Assembly (NCBI GenBank): GCA_001692895.1
Contig: KV748179.1
Span: 1,426,001-1,490,000, forward strand
DNA length: 64,000 nt
Direction: 5' to 3'
From: Cenococcum geophilum 1.58
Lineage: Eukaryota; Ascomycota; Dothideomycetes; Gloniales; Gloniaceae
The notes under the pieces were generated by a model that saw only the letters and a program-made list of their open reading frames with translations, searched no databases and was not told the origin of the DNA. Shown here piece by piece: positions 1 through 13,900 of this stretch (positions are counted from its first letter, which is position 1; every line of letters starts with the position of its first letter). Both the position numbers and the translations under genes were made by a program.

Positions 1-3000
1 TAATAGTACGCCCATCTTAGATCTATCTTTATAAAGATTTACGCATTACCTATCCTATCTTAAATTTCGCTAATTAAGGGTAAAGGATACCTATCCTTCC
101 TAGTAATACTGTTTAACTGTCTATAGTTAATACATAGCCTTAGTTTGCCATTCTTCTTTAGTATAAATAGTACTGGATAACCCGCTAATAACTATAATGA
201 TCTAATATATCCCTTTTATAGATTTTCCTAGATAAACTCTTTTAACACTCTACCTTCTTCTTCAGTAAGCTTATAGATTAAAAAGAACCTTAGACTTGTT
301 TCTAGTTCTAACTCTATTTTATAGTCCCATACTACATATTTTAATAGCTTTTTACTTTCCGGTGACTATAGTTTCTTACCGTACTTATGGTATCTCTTTA
401 GTATATAGCTTAGTCCTTTTTCTATTTCTTTATAGGTTACTCCTACTTAGTACTATACCAACTTGGCTTATTATTATATCTTACAGCGTTAAGTATCTCT
501 TATATTAACCTGGCCTATAATCCAATCAATCCTTAGATTATATTCCTATAACTAAGGCATACCTAATACTGCCTCATCCCGTCCCAATAGTAGGATATTA
601 AAAGACATCTCAATTTATCTTCCTTTAATAGTTATCTAAATAGGTCCTATTTTAAGATTAATAATCCCTCCTCTATAGGTTATTAGATCTCCTAAAATCA
701 TAACTAATAGGTAAAATTACTCCTTTTATCTATAAAGTAGTCCCATTCTCTTAACTGCTGCTAATAAAATATAGTTTCGCGTTACTCTACTATCTATTAG
801 CGCTTCAAACTGCTAATCTTACCAATTAACTTATAAATTTAGGTATTATTCTTAAATTCCTTTAAGGGTCTAAGGCTCTACCACTAGCTCCCTCTAGTCC
901 CATAGGCCTCTACTTTTCCTAACTATTAGCTACTTAATTTTGGTGCACTTGGCTCGCTCTTTAGCTAATACCTAGTTCTCTTTTTATCTTTAATATACCA
1001 TAAACACGTGTTTTTTAGGCATTCCCACTACTATCGTCCGTCTAAGCATTCTTCCGTAAAAAATTTTCCTAGTTAAAGTACTAAACTTCCTTCCTCTTAG
1101 ACCTTTGCTGGATGCTATCTATATATATATTTAGCATTCCTATACTATTACTTATCTATTATCTAGTATATCCTTATAGGGTATTTCTAATTCTTTTCCT
1201 TCGGATTCTTATATATTTCGCATATATCATCTATATACGCAATCTATAATATCGTGTAGTATACTAGGTGCTTTAGGTTAACTCTTAGCTTGTCTTTATC
1301 CCTAAGTTTAAACCTTTATTATGCTAATCTAAACGTTATAACTTTATTCGTAGGTACTAAGATACATCTCTCGCTTCTTTAGTCCTCTAAACGTTCCTCT
1401 AGATCCTTTAACGTTATAATTAAGGCTCCTTTAATATATATTATAGCCTTCTCTATAATCGGGTAGTTCTAGATAACTTTTTTATCTAACTACATATAGA
1501 AATCTTCCCACTTATTATTGCGCCTTTGCCTATACCACTTTTAGTATAGCTGCTAGAGTATATACAGTCTGTCTATAAGGAAGTATCTTCTTATTACTGC
1601 ATCGTGACAGCCCTTTATATGTTATTCCTTAAACCTAGTTAAAATCCCTAAATCCTCTTCATCTTCCAGTTTAGTAAGCCACTTGGCTCTTAGTGTGCCT
1701 ATTCTTAGTCTATTGGTAATTCTTTATACTAGTGCTCTGTCCTTCATACGTCCCAATATACTAGATCTCTTATCTAGTTTCTATTCTTACTATGCGATAA
1801 TTCTTTACCTAAACTCTTCCATAGTTTCTTTTAGTTTGCGCCTTACGCTCTAATCCTTAAAGTTATCTTACTTCTTAATCCTAGTATCGATTTTTCAATC
1901 TTCAGTTTAAATACTTTATTTAATTAGTAAATCCTCTAGGTTTATATATTCGTCTCCTAATCTAATTATTATTTATACCGTAGATTCTCTAATCTATAAA
2001 GAAGCTCCTTACCTCTTATTTATAGGTGTCCTAATTCATACTCCGAATTCTTAACCCCTTAGGTTCTTTAATCCCAAGCTCGCTTCTAACTTAAGCTTAG
2101 CTTTAGCCTTAGTCCAGCTAGGCTTATTTAGTGTTCTCATCTCGTCTTAAGAGTCTTAAATCTCACTTATCTCGTCTTAAGAATCTTATACCTATGGGAA
2201 CTTCTATCCCAAGCTTATTTGTATATTTTTAAACTAAGCTACTACTCTGCTCTATCGGTTATTATTTATTGTGGGTCCTTAAGCTTGCCTTATCTTGTTT
2301 TAAGAGTTTTAGTCATCTCTTATCTCGCTATAAGAATCTTAAGCCTTTGGCCTTTTGCCTTTATTAAGTGCCGAAGTAGTTTACTATCCTACTTCTCTTA
2401 CGTCTTATAAAGCGATAGATATTATATCTAGTGGGGTTTTAATCCCTACTAATGTTCCTTATTTAGTAATGGAATTATCCTCTGCCTCTAGTATAACATC
2501 TCCGAGGTCTACTCGCTCCTAGTAAGCGGCCCTTATTGCCTTATTATTATAGAATGTTTCGCCTAGGTCGAATTTATTATCCTTAATGTCCGATCTGCGA
2601 ACTAGTTCGTTAGTTCCTCTATATCCTATAGGTGCTAGCTCTTATAGCTAATAGCTTGCGCCGTACTTAGCGTCCTTATAAATTTAGTATGCGTTGTTAT
2701 AACAAAACGCAAAACTTCTAATTAAACATTCTTTTGTTCCTCGCAGTATATTATTGTCCCTTTATACGTATATATCGTCTGCTAGTCTTATGCCCTTTAC
2801 TATATAGTAACTCTACCCACTTTTATAGTTTTTGGCGTAATAACCCTATTTTCCATAATTTATGCAAGCTCCTTCTTTAAACCATTTTTCCTGTTATAGA
2901 GTCCGCCTGAATGTCTTCTGCTGTTAAGATCTTTAATTTAGCCTCTGCTCCTTAGACCTTTAATTACTTAATCTTTGTCTTCTAGGTTTCTATAATTTGC

Positions 3001-3868
3001 TCCCTCTCTTATAGGCTTCTTTAGTACTATTTAGGTCCATTAGCTCTGCGCTATACCATAGTTTCTAACTTAGCTTTTATTATTGCGTATTTTGCGCCTT
3101 ATACAACTATAGAACTCTGTCCTAACCTCTCTTAGCCTGTTCCCTTTAGTAAATCCAATTATTAATCTTAATCGCCTAATCTATTAGTTCCTTTAGGGTA
3201 TCCGCATCTTTCATCAGGATAATTACGTCCTAAACTTTAGCCTTAAGTCCCTATTTGTACTGTACTATAAGCGCCTTATTATTCCACTCTACTTATGTTG
3301 CTAGTGTCTGGAACTGTGTCGTATACTTAATTGCTAAAGTTCGTTATATAAGGTTCTAGAGTTTTCTTTCCGCTGTAGTTGTTTCTTCTAGGTTTCTAAA
3401 TATCTGCGTAAGTCGTTCTGCGAATCCTTTCTAACTTAAGAATATAAATCGCACGTCTTAGTTAGTGGTCGTCATTCCGTTCGCCTGTATCTCTATAAGG
3501 TAAGGTTTAAACTACTTAAGTGCTTTTCCTAATAAGAATAGTCCTATATAGGCTATCCGATCCACAGGTATAGGTAACTTTGCTCCCTCTTATAAGACCT
3601 TAAAATGCATTTGCGTAAGGAATCCTTTAAGCTTTAACCTCTCTCCTATAAATCTCTTAATTGATAGTAGCTTAATCTTTACTACTCCTATCCCGTTAAG
3701 TCTTTCTTCCAACACTATATTGTTAGCTGTTAGCTAGTTAACTATTTCCTATAGCTGTCCGACCGTTATAGGTTGCTATAAGTCAGTATCTGCTATACTA
3801 GTATTACCTCCTATCCTTAAAGTAGTTGCTGCCGTCGATGGCGTTGTGGTGGCTGCTTTTAGTGGCAT
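1..3868 (-). pseudogene. Gypsy gag-pol, decayed and cut by the window edge
   Basis: Reads right to left. The gag start at 3868 gives MPLKAATTTPSTAA. Near 2830-2880 a broken zinc knuckle can be read (CINYGK then GYYAKN, where CxxCGxxGHxxxxC is expected). At 1-240 the start of a Ty3/Gypsy reverse transcriptase is clear: a '[20 protein letters not shown]' stretch, then [10 protein letters not shown], then KIDLRWAYY. In-frame stops are TAA/TAG, as RIP leaves them. The rest of reverse transcriptase, RNase H, integrase and the 3' LTR lie outside the window to the left. The family call is firm. The element is certainly not functional. Confidence 0.85.
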
Positions 3869-3912
3869 ATTATTCAACTTCTTGTATTAATACCGTAACT
3901 AGGTAGTAATTA

Positions 3913-4202
3913 TGTAACGGAACCTTATAGCAAGAACTACGGTAGGCTTGTTATTGGGCTAGGTGTGTAGGAAATGTAAGTATAAAAGTTAACAACGTAA
4001 TAATAACTGGTAGAGTAGTTGCCCAACAGATTAACTCTAATTGTATTCTAAGAATTACTATAAGAAAGGAACTATCTAGGTAGGGACTAAGGGTCCTTAA
4101 ATACACAACCGTACTCCTATAAAATCCTTCTTATACGTAATATACGTCTTATACATAAGGTACGTGAGTTCCTCTCGTTNCTNTNGTTNAATACGTAGCA
4201 CA
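3913..4202 (-). repeat. Putative 5' LTR of the left-edge Gypsy element
   Basis: Just upstream of the gag start, a stretch reads TGTGCTACG...CCGTTACA on the minus strand, giving the TG...CA ends expected of an LTR. The partner LTR is outside the window, so neither the ends nor a target duplication can be confirmed. Unresolved bases (N) at 4180-4189 fall inside it. Confidence 0.35.
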
Positions 4203-5249
4203 TTATGTGACCTCGGTTACCATTCCTCGTCATATGGTTCTATTGGCTCCATTCTGGACCGTGCCTGAATTAACCAACTAGCTTCTTCCGTCTCTTCTCC
4301 AAGTAGTCGTAATATTGTACTTAAAGCGTTCGTAATATATAGCCTATTTTTGCTTCTAGTGTACGCGTAGATCATCCTTGTATTTAGCGTAGAGCTAGTT
4401 ATAGGTAGTAAGCTAGTTTAGGTCTAGCTTTGCTATTAATATAGCCGTGGGTAGTATGTCCCTTAGTATAGGCCGACTTAGTAATTCTAGCTTAAAAGAT
4501 TTAGAAGATCGTCTTTCTTCTTAAATGGGTCGATATACTACTATACCTCGTTAGTTTTGGCTATATCTTGGATAATAAAGAACCATTAAATCTAATCGGA
4601 TGGCTTGTTAAGGATAAGGTTGATTTTTAATTCAGTAGAGGTCGTCATTTTTAGAATTTAACAGGTTAGGAAGGGTCCAGGTTAGGGTCCAGCTAGCGTC
4701 TTGGCAGAACCTTATTTGGACGTTCCGAACTTTTAATTTAATTCGTCAGTTTAGATCACTAAAATCTAAAATTTTGTCACGGGGAGCGCGATTGATGACC
4801 CCTACTAACAGCTCTAACCACGTCTAATTTTTGATTTGTAAATCGGCAGATCTATAGGTAATAGTTATTATAAGCAGCTCTAGGTACAGTATATATAAAA
4901 TCTTAACTATAGTGTAGAGAAGTCGTGGCTGCTAATATGCGGTCCCAAGTACTCTCGGAGGTCACGTGACTTCTTATATAAGCGACATTTCCGCCCTTTA
5001 AAAAAATTGAAAAATTCTAAAAATCGATCAACGCTACAGATAGTAGCAATATTAATCCGGCAGTACTGCCAATTCTCCCTATACACCATTATATATATAT
5101 CTAACAGCTCTAAAAGTGGTAAAAAGGTAGGACGGATAGGGGGGTTAAAATTTAGAAAATTGGATTTTACAGTTAAGCTATTTAAAAGTTAGGAAACCAA
5201 AACAAATGCCGTATTCTCCGCTTACCTCTGAGCCAGTACATAATTTCCT
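4203..5249. other. AT-rich DNA without a recognisable gene
   Basis: No frame gives a recognisable protein. The short open frames at 4907-5192 overlap each other on both strands and look like chance. The 3' terminus of the neighbouring Helitron may lie in the right part of this stretch. I could not identify its CTRR end and hairpin with confidence. Confidence 0.4.
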
Positions 5250-8200
5250 AATTAGGAAAAGTCGTTTATAAGTAGTTGCTGCTACCTCCGTGCAAAATCT
5301 TCCTATTATACCTCTTTAGTCTTACTTATAGATAACTAAAATCGTTCTTTATTAAATCTACGTTCAAATATAAGCCCCAAAAGCTTCTTAACTCGTAAGA
5401 TTGCTATATAGGTTAATCCAGCTGTCTTATTCTTTTCCTTAACATCTAGAACTACCCGGTTAAGCATTAGGCTCTAGCTTTTATGTATAGTAAGAGCAAA
5501 AGCTAGAGTAATTAGAAATTGACGCCGTAAGTAAGAGCCTCTTATACCCTCCCACTTATAAAGCATAGAAAAGATAGGGACAACTTTCTTACTATCCTGC
5601 CGAGTAAATAGGGTAGGTCCGTTATACCCATCTACCACAACGAGCAGTGACTAGGGCTGATCCTTTTTAATATCCGCGTGTTCCTTCTATACGATATCTT
5701 TAATTGTACTAGTAGTACCGTTTACCAAGCCTAGTTTAACCTAGATATTCTATATTAGCATTACTTTCGCGCCAATATATAGGGCTAAATTCTCTATAGT
5801 ACTGCACTAATCGGAAGTAGCTTTCCGCGCACTTACACTAGTGTTAACTAACTTAATAGCCACCACTGGCTGTAAAAGGTCGCGAAGCTGAATAGTATTA
5901 TACTTACCTATAGCAGCGCGTGTGCTATATAGCCGAATTGCGTTGTCGAAGCCCGCAACCTTATTGGTAGATAGGCCCTGCTTATACCTAGTTAAAAGAA
6001 GCTTCTAGGTTAAATTACTTACAGAATTACTACGTAGCTCCGCGAGGGCGGTCCTAAATATAGAGCTCTTAGCGTCATCACCGCCCTACCGCATAACTTA
6101 ATCTAGGACAGCAGTTCGGTTAATCGCCTTATAGGCTTCCTTTCCATGGCTAGCGAGCTCTGATGGCCTAGCGGGTAAATTACTATATAAGGCCGCCTGA
6201 CCTATAGGGGGAAGCTAATGGAAATCGCCTACTAGTAAGATATTTAAGCCTCTAAAGTAGTCGTCGTTACGCGTAGGGTAGATCTAACGGAGGCGGCGAT
6301 TAATCTAGGCTAGATGTACTTGCCCAATTATAGATTTCTCATTAAGGATAAGATAGTAAATATCCTTAAAAGCTTATTATAGAGGCGTAAGACTAGTAGC
6401 AGGCAATTCCTTAAAGGGGCAATTTACTGGTAACCTTAATAGTTTGTATGTAGTTCTACCGTTAATATTAAAGGCAGCTACTCTAGTAGGGGCGGCTTAA
6501 ACTAATGGCGACGGCTTGCTATTAGACATGGCTATATTATAGAGCGTAGTAGATAGAATAGCAATAAGATGTGACTTACCAGTTCCTGCCTCTCCATTAA
6601 CGTTAATCCGCAGTAGGGGGGGGCTAAGGCCTACTTAGATCTGCCTGTAGTAATTAACTATAATATTATAGATATAACGCTAACCTGGTTATAAGGAGGA
6701 CGGAGTTACTGTTTGGGATAGGCGGCTCTACAGTAGAGGCTATAGCCGTGCTTTCTACTAATAAGTCCTCTTATCAAGCTGCGGGTACGTACCCCAATGC
6801 GTACTCCAGTCGTAGTTATAATTAAGCTCCCTATCACCAAGCCTATTAGGATCCTTAATTTTAACTCCGTTGGTATTTTAAACGCGGGCATGCAGGGCCT
6901 TAAAAGACTAGTATAGCTCTAAGTTGTCTACAAAATCGCCCTTAAACTTATTAATATTATCAATAGTTTTATAACCTTCCTCTAGTTTCCAATTGCAGAA
7001 GTAGTTAGGCTAATACTAATAAGAGTTAACGTAAGCCTAATAGGAAGCCACATAATTAGGAGCCCTGAATCTATCAGTATAAGTAGCCACTTCTTTATAC
7101 TCCCTCTACGGGTAATAAAGAATAAGCTTTACGCGGTAGAACTTAGGATACTACGGATAGAAACAATCGCCGTTATATCACAGAAAGTACAATATAACTC
7201 GAGGCCTTGCTCTTAGCCGACGCTTATAAGTAGAGTAATTAAAATAGAGTAGAAAATTAAGGAAAGTAACGTCCTCTACCTTATCTGGGCGGCGCTTATA
7301 TTTCTCATAGTTAGACAGTCCGCACCCTCTTAGTTACCTATTATTAAGCTTATACGTAGCGCTTTAATCGTCCTCCTAGCGGTAGTTTAAAGTTACTATA
7401 TTCCTAGAGCCTTTGCAAAGGGGAATGTTAAAAAGTAGATGGCATACCTCCTACGCTAACCAATCGCGTTTAGCAATAAGCTTGTTTATAAACCTGGCTA
7501 CGACTAAACTAAAGGTATAAAAGCTATTAGCGTGCGGCTATACTAATTGGAGTAACTCCTAGTAGGAAGTCGACTTCTTCTCTTCCTTGCTGCAATACTT
7601 ACCTATATAGTTAACTATTACTAATATACTTATAGCAGGTGACGTATTAATATTCGCTATTTACACTAATATTATAGCTGCATTATAACCATTAAGAAGC
7701 TTATCGTTACGCTACGGACAGAATGTCTAGTAATATAGATTTTAATCCTTTAATACAGCGGCCTTATTATAGAGAGAGCGTGGAAAATAGAAGCGGCACT
7801 CCTTTGCTCTAGTGGAGCCTTTCTTTAATCTTAAGCAGTAAGATTCGGTGTAATTGCGGTGCCGTTGAAATTAATTAAGGTAGGCAGTAAGAAGCTCACT
7901 AGTATTAAGCTGATCTTTATAGCTAAGAGTAGAAGGATGTCAGAGATTGGGAGGCCTAGATTGATTAGGATTAATTACGGATATAAAAGTAGCCCAGTAC
8001 TTAGCAAAAGCCGCCCTTAATTCACTAGCTAATAGATCTGGCCTTAGAGCTATTAAACTCTATAAGAAGCTATATATATAGCCGCTACCTTATACCTACC
8101 ACTTATATTGGGACTAAAAGTCAGTGCTATTAAATAGGCCTATAAGCACGTGCTTCCTAAACAGATTAAAGCGGTAATGTAGCCAGTAAGCAGTAATATG

Positions 8201-10266
8201 CGGATTATTATTAAGATTCTGAGAAGCAATCCGGTAGCGCTAAGCCTTATTAGCAGCCTTATATTTGTTAAATAGAGGCATATAAGAGTATAGATCATAC
8301 CAATATAGATTAGTAGCGCTAAGTGTAAAGAATAGAGACTCGCTCTTAATATTCTTAGTATAAGCTGTAAGCTTATTTCTCTTCTGCTTCCAGTAAGGTC
8401 TAGTGCCCTTAAGGTTCTATACATGCCGTATAATCTTATTTAGTAACTAGCTACCCCTATTGCCATTTATAAGATTACTAAGCTTATCTAAAGATAGACT
8501 ATTCTTATTTAATCGGCCGCAGAGGAAGCAGGTGGCGTTAAGGGCTTACTCTCTTATAATCCGATTAAACACGTAGTAGCGAAATAAGGGGTGGCGGCTA
8601 AACCGACCGTCCTGATACTTAAGCATATGCTTGGCATACGCAGCTAGGGTAACCGTATGGCTTCGTGGCATGTTAAAATCGGCTTTACCATAAGGAAACA
8701 GAGTAGGAAAGGCGCCGCGTATAATAAAACTGGCTAATCGCTTAGAGAGAGGTGTCTATCGCACAGTAGGAACCTCTAGGCCCGCTTATAGGTCTTATTA
8801 GTATTAAACCTTGCGACCTAAAAGCTCTAATTCATTAAGGTTAGGCACTAGATTAGGAACTAAAGTATCTAGTACGTCGTCATTAAATTCGCCGTCTGGT
8901 ATATTACTGCCAAGCTTGGCAGGCAAAGGATTAATAGCAGGACGTTGTATAGGAGTAGTAGGGTAAGCCGTTGGGCCACTGGAATTAGACTCCAACTTAT
9001 TAATATAAGGTAGCTAATCTAATATAGAGCTATTTTCGGGTAAGCTAGTAAGCCGGGTGCTACATATTTTAACATCGCGATAATTAGGATAATTAACCTT
9101 TAGAAAGTAAAGCTATAGTGATATAGCAGAGCGCCTTACAGTATACCGTTTGGTGAACCGCTAACTTAGGTATTTGCTACCATCTACTACCGCAGGCCTC
9201 ACGACCAGTATGTCGAGTTTAGTAGGTAGCCGTGGTAGCTGCCTTTAAGTCTTTGGTGTGTTCTAGCCAAAGTAGCAAACGTGGCCAGTATAGCGATATT
9301 GCTAGCCGCGTACACGCACGACTTATAGATGAACGTATACGCGCGCAATTAGAAGCTCCTCTACCGCGGTAAGTATAGGTAGAAAGCCAGGAACAGGCCC
9401 CGGATTAAGCCCGTTGCTTTTACTAAATAGGGGAGGAAGGGTTAGATCCTTAAGGCTATTAGCGTCCTTAATGCAGGCTTTGCATACACCTATATTGTCA
9501 CCCTCCGTAGCTAGGCCCATTTAGAACTACTACTCTTTGCAACGACTGCACGTCTCTATATATTCAGCCTATAGTATACTCCTAAACTTCTTAATTCGCT
9601 CCCAATTAACAGCCGAAACGGGTAGTGGTATAGCTGTAGTCAGAGCTTGCCGCGAGGGAGCTTACCGTGAGGGAGCTTGCCGTAAGGGGGCTTGCCACAA
9701 GGAAGGTGGTATTGGCGGTAGAGTAGGTTATTGGCGGTAGGGTAGGTATTGGCGGTAGAGTAGGTATAGGAGCTATTTCCGGCAAGGACGTATTTAGGCC
9801 TCTTCTATTATATAGAGCTTTATTTATGGTATATAGCGGAGGAGTAGGTAAGTAAGCTTCACCCCGCCGATTAAGAATGCGGTGCTCCCGTTATATTGCC
9901 CTAATTATCTTTCGTCGTTAAGCCATTTTAGGGGTATCTTAACTATTCTGGCCGCGAGGTAGGAAGGCGTTCTCAGGCAGGAAGGCGTTCTCGGTATCGT
10001 TTTTAGGTAGAGTAGTCCGCTGGCGCCTTATAGGACGATTCTTAGTAGTAGAATCTAACTCTATAAGAGCTCTCCGCTTATTTAAATTATATTTAGAGGC
10101 CTAGAAAAGTAAGCAAAAGTAGAAGTAATATATAGGGAAGACGCGCCTTTAACCGACATAACTGGCACAGCTTTAAAAGCTTCTTTAAAGGGCCGTCTTT
10201 AATAAAGTTAAGGCGGGGCTTATAGATATAGCACTTGCTACACTTAATTACAGGAGAATCTGCCAT
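5250..10266 (-). pseudogene. Helitron Rep/helicase, RIP-decayed
   Basis: A rolling-circle transposase of the Helitron class (HUH Rep joined to a PIF1-type helicase), read right to left. The start at 10266 gives MADSPVIKCSKCYIYKPRLN with a paired-cysteine finger (CSKC...CQLCR). Around 8670-8560 lies the Helitron-like N-terminal region, MPRSHTVTLAAYAKHML then RHPYFATTC. Near 8320 an 'SAADLYW'-like patch appears. From 7290 to 6900 is the segment before the helicase (RARPRVILYF, FYRVKLILYYP). Helicase motifs: Walker A VNGEAGTGKSHL at about 6570-6606, VGDFHxLPPIGQAA at about 6205-6240, and FALTIHKSQSL near 5500. Many stops and some frame changes show it is dead. The terminal TC and CTRR ends were not located, so the limits are those of the coding remains. 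Confidence 0.88.
9640..9775. repeat. Short tandem repeats in the Helitron N-terminal region
   Basis: Three copies of an about 18-bp unit (GAGGGAGCTTGCCG type, 9645-9700) are followed by three copies of an about 19-bp unit (TATTGGCGGTAGAGTAGG type, 9707-9768). They sit in the low-complexity linker of the Helitron protein. A further 16-bp duplication (GGAAGGCGTTCTC) is at 9960-9990. Confidence 0.7.
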
Positions 10267-12529
10267 ATTTTAATGTATATAGTGATATTAATAGAGGCGT
10301 CAATAAAAAGGAAGGCGCAATACTAGGATATCTTGATGTTTATAATATTTTAATGTTCGTCACGTGGATTCTGCTACAACCTACCGCCCGCACTTTTTTT
10401 TCTAACCAATTAGAAGCCAGCTTTCTAACCAATCAAAAGCCGGCTTGGCGGGAGTTTGAAATCCAGGACCCGAATATAATAGACCACTCGTACCTCGGGT
10501 CAATAAGTATTTGAGCACGTGCTAACAAACTAGGTGTAAATCGCACGCAAGGAATGCAAGCCACCAGGAAAATCACGTCCAGCTCCCTCCCAACCTAAAC
10601 ACTTCCGTTTGTCTCCACTCGCTCGCTAGTTTAGCGGTTAAATTTGCGACCGGAAGCTCTTAGACGCTTCGCTGAGAATTTAGGGGGTAATAGGGAGCAG
10701 TACTCACGTGCTCTACCCTGGCGAGAAGTATCACGTGTAATTACTCGCTTACATTATGCTAAGAAGAGAACAGGCAAAACCGCTTACTAACAAAAATTGA
10801 TATTTATCCAATGGAGATGGATAGGTAAAACACAGCTGGGATCTAGTCATAGTAATCCCCTTACAAAAGCACTTATCCAGTTGTCCGATCTAACAGTCAT
10901 AGAAACTATGCGCGACATCTTATGTATGCTAAAAATTGTCTCGTTCTTGCGAACCCTTGCGCGACGAGCTTTTTGTCTGACATCATTATAAGGAGTCCGG
11001 TCGGCCATGGATTGGGATATATTTCGCGATCTTTTTAGAAAAGATCTAGGGGTCCGTGATACAAGCAAGTTTAAGTAAATTCAAGAAAGTTCTAGTTAAC
11101 TCTAGGCTAATCTATGGGCTATAGAGATTTGGCGCTTGAGCTTATTCCAGCACTGTCACCCATCCCGCCGATTTATGCCCTCCCATCTTGTATCGGCGCA
11201 AAACTCCAATAAAGGTCTTTTTAACTGTTACTTTGTGTTTCTCTTTTGGTTATCCATTTCCGTTACCTTATTACTGCTTGCGTTCGAAGAATGGGAAGCA
11301 ATCAGTTAAACGACGCCATATGGGAGTAAATCCGATAACGCGATAACCTAGAGGCAACTCGAAGAGTGCCCCCGGGGCAGTGCATGTTTATACGTACACT
11401 ACTTGAGGGCTAGATTTGACAATGTTGGCCTTATATGAGTTTGACCAGGTGGAGCAATTATACGGACGCAGCGGCTATAGGGCGGGGTTGGATAATTTTG
11501 GCCTCTAAAGTTGATTGAGACGGTTAATGGAGGCCGATTGGATTGGATAATGGTAGCTCCTCTCCCGTTTGAGTGAGCGGCGTAGGACTATGTGAGCGAG
11601 GTGGAGACTGGGGAGTGGATTGGATGGTTGGATGGTGCTCTCTCTGTGGGCTTACTGAGGGGTGTAATTTCATGCGGAAGAATTGGGAATCTGGGAGCTG
11701 GGTCACTTCGGTATGACCGAGCAATGTGATTCCCACAGGCATCGTACCATTATCGACTTGTTTAGTCTGCAGCGGTTAGTAGTTAGCATGTCTGGGATAA
11801 CGGTTGGGATCCTGCCGCCTCTGCTGGTTGGGTGGCTGAGTATCTCATAGGAAGCTAAGTAGCAAGGAATCACCGAGGAAGCTTATATAGTTATGTGTAA
11901 CCCAAGCCACGAAAACTGAAGTAATTTTTCCATCACATGGAAACATCCCTGTAGTAATGCCGGCGCGTACGGAGGTCGCGGCCAAAAGTAATCGGACTAC
12001 AGGGGTATACGCCACAAGACAGGGGGTTCTCTTGGCATCTATTTCAGTAGGTTTGTACCTATACTCTAACGTACCCTATTCGGGTTCCTTTTCCTCTTAT
12101 TACGCCCCTCTTTATACTTATTGCCTCCTTCTAATTTAATTATCTTCTAAATATGTTCTGGTACCCTCTCTATCTATTTTTAAATCTTCTTTTATGGCAA
12201 GTGCTTATCGCTAAACCCCTATTATATGGCTTAAACACGGACCCCTACGAGTCCGATTACTTTTGGCCGCGACCTCCGTACTGTCTGCGCTTTGACTGGG
12301 ATTTTGAGATCAGTAGACGTACAAACTTTGCTGATATCCTCTTGGCTATGACTTAGAGATCTTGCCAACCGGCTTAGCCCGTATGGATGGAGTCATGCAG
12401 TGCACGTGCCTAAGCGTTTGGAGCTTCGGTCGCATCCTTCCTTACTAACGTCGTACTCACTAACCCACAGACTTACTTCAAGTGCAACGACAACATAAAT
12501 ACACTTCTTACCCCCTCCTTCCAATCAGT
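10267..12529. other. Intergenic stretch, no gene supported
   Basis: It includes the likely 5' flank of the Helitron (direct repeats of a TAACCAAT...AAGCC motif at 10404-10446) and a less AT-rich part at about 11140-12060. Open frames of 60-73 codons occur (for example 11524-11742 minus) but none resembles a known family, and they lie in both strands of the same DNA. A promoter for the DUF7924-type gene starting at 12530 would lie at the right end. Confidence 0.4.
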
Positions 12530-13467
12530 ATGGCCCGCGGTTAAGCACAGCTACTAGCTCAGAAGTATAAGCGGAAGGCCTCAGTGCTAAAAGACCGAGG
12601 TACATATCCTTTACATTTAGTCACATCCCGCTAACCATCAATAGGGAAGCAGCCTTAAGGTATTAGGAAAGAAGGAGCACGGCAGCCTTTCCGTTAAAGC
12701 GCACGTATTTAAGAGATACTATGACTCTAAGAAAGGAGCCTGTCTAAGGATAGGCAGATACCTCTGCAATTAAAAGACTGAAAGCGGCGGCGAGAAGTTA
12801 AAGACCTAGTTAATCGCATTCCGGCCGAACCCTTTATAAAGCGACCGCGAACGTCTCTTATAGATGCTACTGTTAAGGGTATAATTGGCCAAGAAGTAGT
12901 AAGCATTATTAGCGACACGTAGATTAATCTAATTAATTATTAGAGGAAGGAAGGAACTTGGCCTAAAGAATACTTTAAGAAGCACAATAATATAAAACAT
13001 CTACTTATGAGGAAGAAATTATTATTATCTTCCCTTCGCCGGAAATGATCGGAAGCTAGCTCTATTACGCCTAGCTTTACTATACCTAGCGATTAAAAGC
13101 CTAGGGAAGTCAAAAGTGCCCCCTACTAAGACGCGCGTTATAAAACTCTACTTGCGACTAAAGGCAGCTATATAGATAAATCTAACCTAGGTATTACAGA
13201 TCTAAGCAAAGTATTTTGCTAAAAATTACTTAAGAAGGAGTAAGCGGTTCCTTAGGATACATTATTTTATAATAATCTCTTTAAATTAGCCTGCTGGAAA
13301 ATACAAAACAGGAATAAGGCTAGAGTTATCTAAGATATTACTTAATTAATTATTCCTTCTACAGAAACCCTTGCTATATACGGCGCCACCCCCCTTTAGT
13401 ACTTAGTTAAAAGCGTTAATAAAGGCTAGAATAATTTAATCCCTATTACTCAAACCCGCCCGTAGCC
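12530..13467 (+). pseudogene. DUF7924-type gene, 5' part, split by a Gypsy insertion
   Basis: The N-terminal half of a fungal protein of the kind carrying the DUF7924 domain; function unknown. ATG at 12530 gives MARG-stop-AQLLAQKYKRKAS. From about 12945 the frame gives GTWPKEYFKKHN, then SSLRRKRSEASS, YKTLLATKGSYIDKSNLGIT and, just before the break, NNLIPITQTRP. The spacing fits known family members: a basic disordered start, then the region leading to 'RPQPDY'. Stops are TAA/TAG in place of Gln/Trp. The reading resumes in phase with PDYAVGF at 19344 after the transposon. RIP and the insertion both inactivate it. Confidence 0.8.
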
Positions 13468-13676
13468 TATTACGGCACTAGCAGAAAGCGGCAGCTATAG
13501 TAGACGTTATGGTAGACGCAGGGCTTACGTAACTAGGGATCGTATATAACTCCTCGCGTTGCTACTTATCCTTTCCTTTTCTTTAGCTTTAGATTCTCGT
13601 TTATAGACAATCCAATTATATAGGCTTGCACGTCCCTTATACCATACTCATGCCTCAATTAACTAAGTCGCTAATA
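13468..13676 (+). repeat. 5' LTR of the Gypsy at 13468-19338
   Basis: 209 bp, matching 19125-19338. It carries more T/A at transition sites than the right copy and lacks 5 bp of the C/T-rich run near its middle. Confidence 0.93.
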
Positions 13677-13900
13677 TTATCTAAAGCTCAAACCACCCTT
13701 TCTTCCTAAAAAGGAACTTAAATATATTTATAGGACTACAAATAGGATAAGGACACAGAATAGGACCCTAAGGACATTACTAGGACTATAAGGACAGAAC
13801 CTAAAGGAAAAGAACAGAACCCTAAGGAAAGAACCTATAAGACACGCACAGACTAGAACCCCTAAAGAAATTACCTAGAATTACCTAATACCCTAGCACT

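Noticed and set aside
3913..4202. Target duplication for the left-edge Gypsy
   Set aside because: Only one LTR is in the window, so a duplication such as TTATG at 4203 cannot be tested.
11524..11742. 72-codon minus-strand frame rich in Pro/Ser
   Set aside because: No recognisable family, no neighbouring exon, and the sequence consists largely of GGTTGGATGG-like low complexity.
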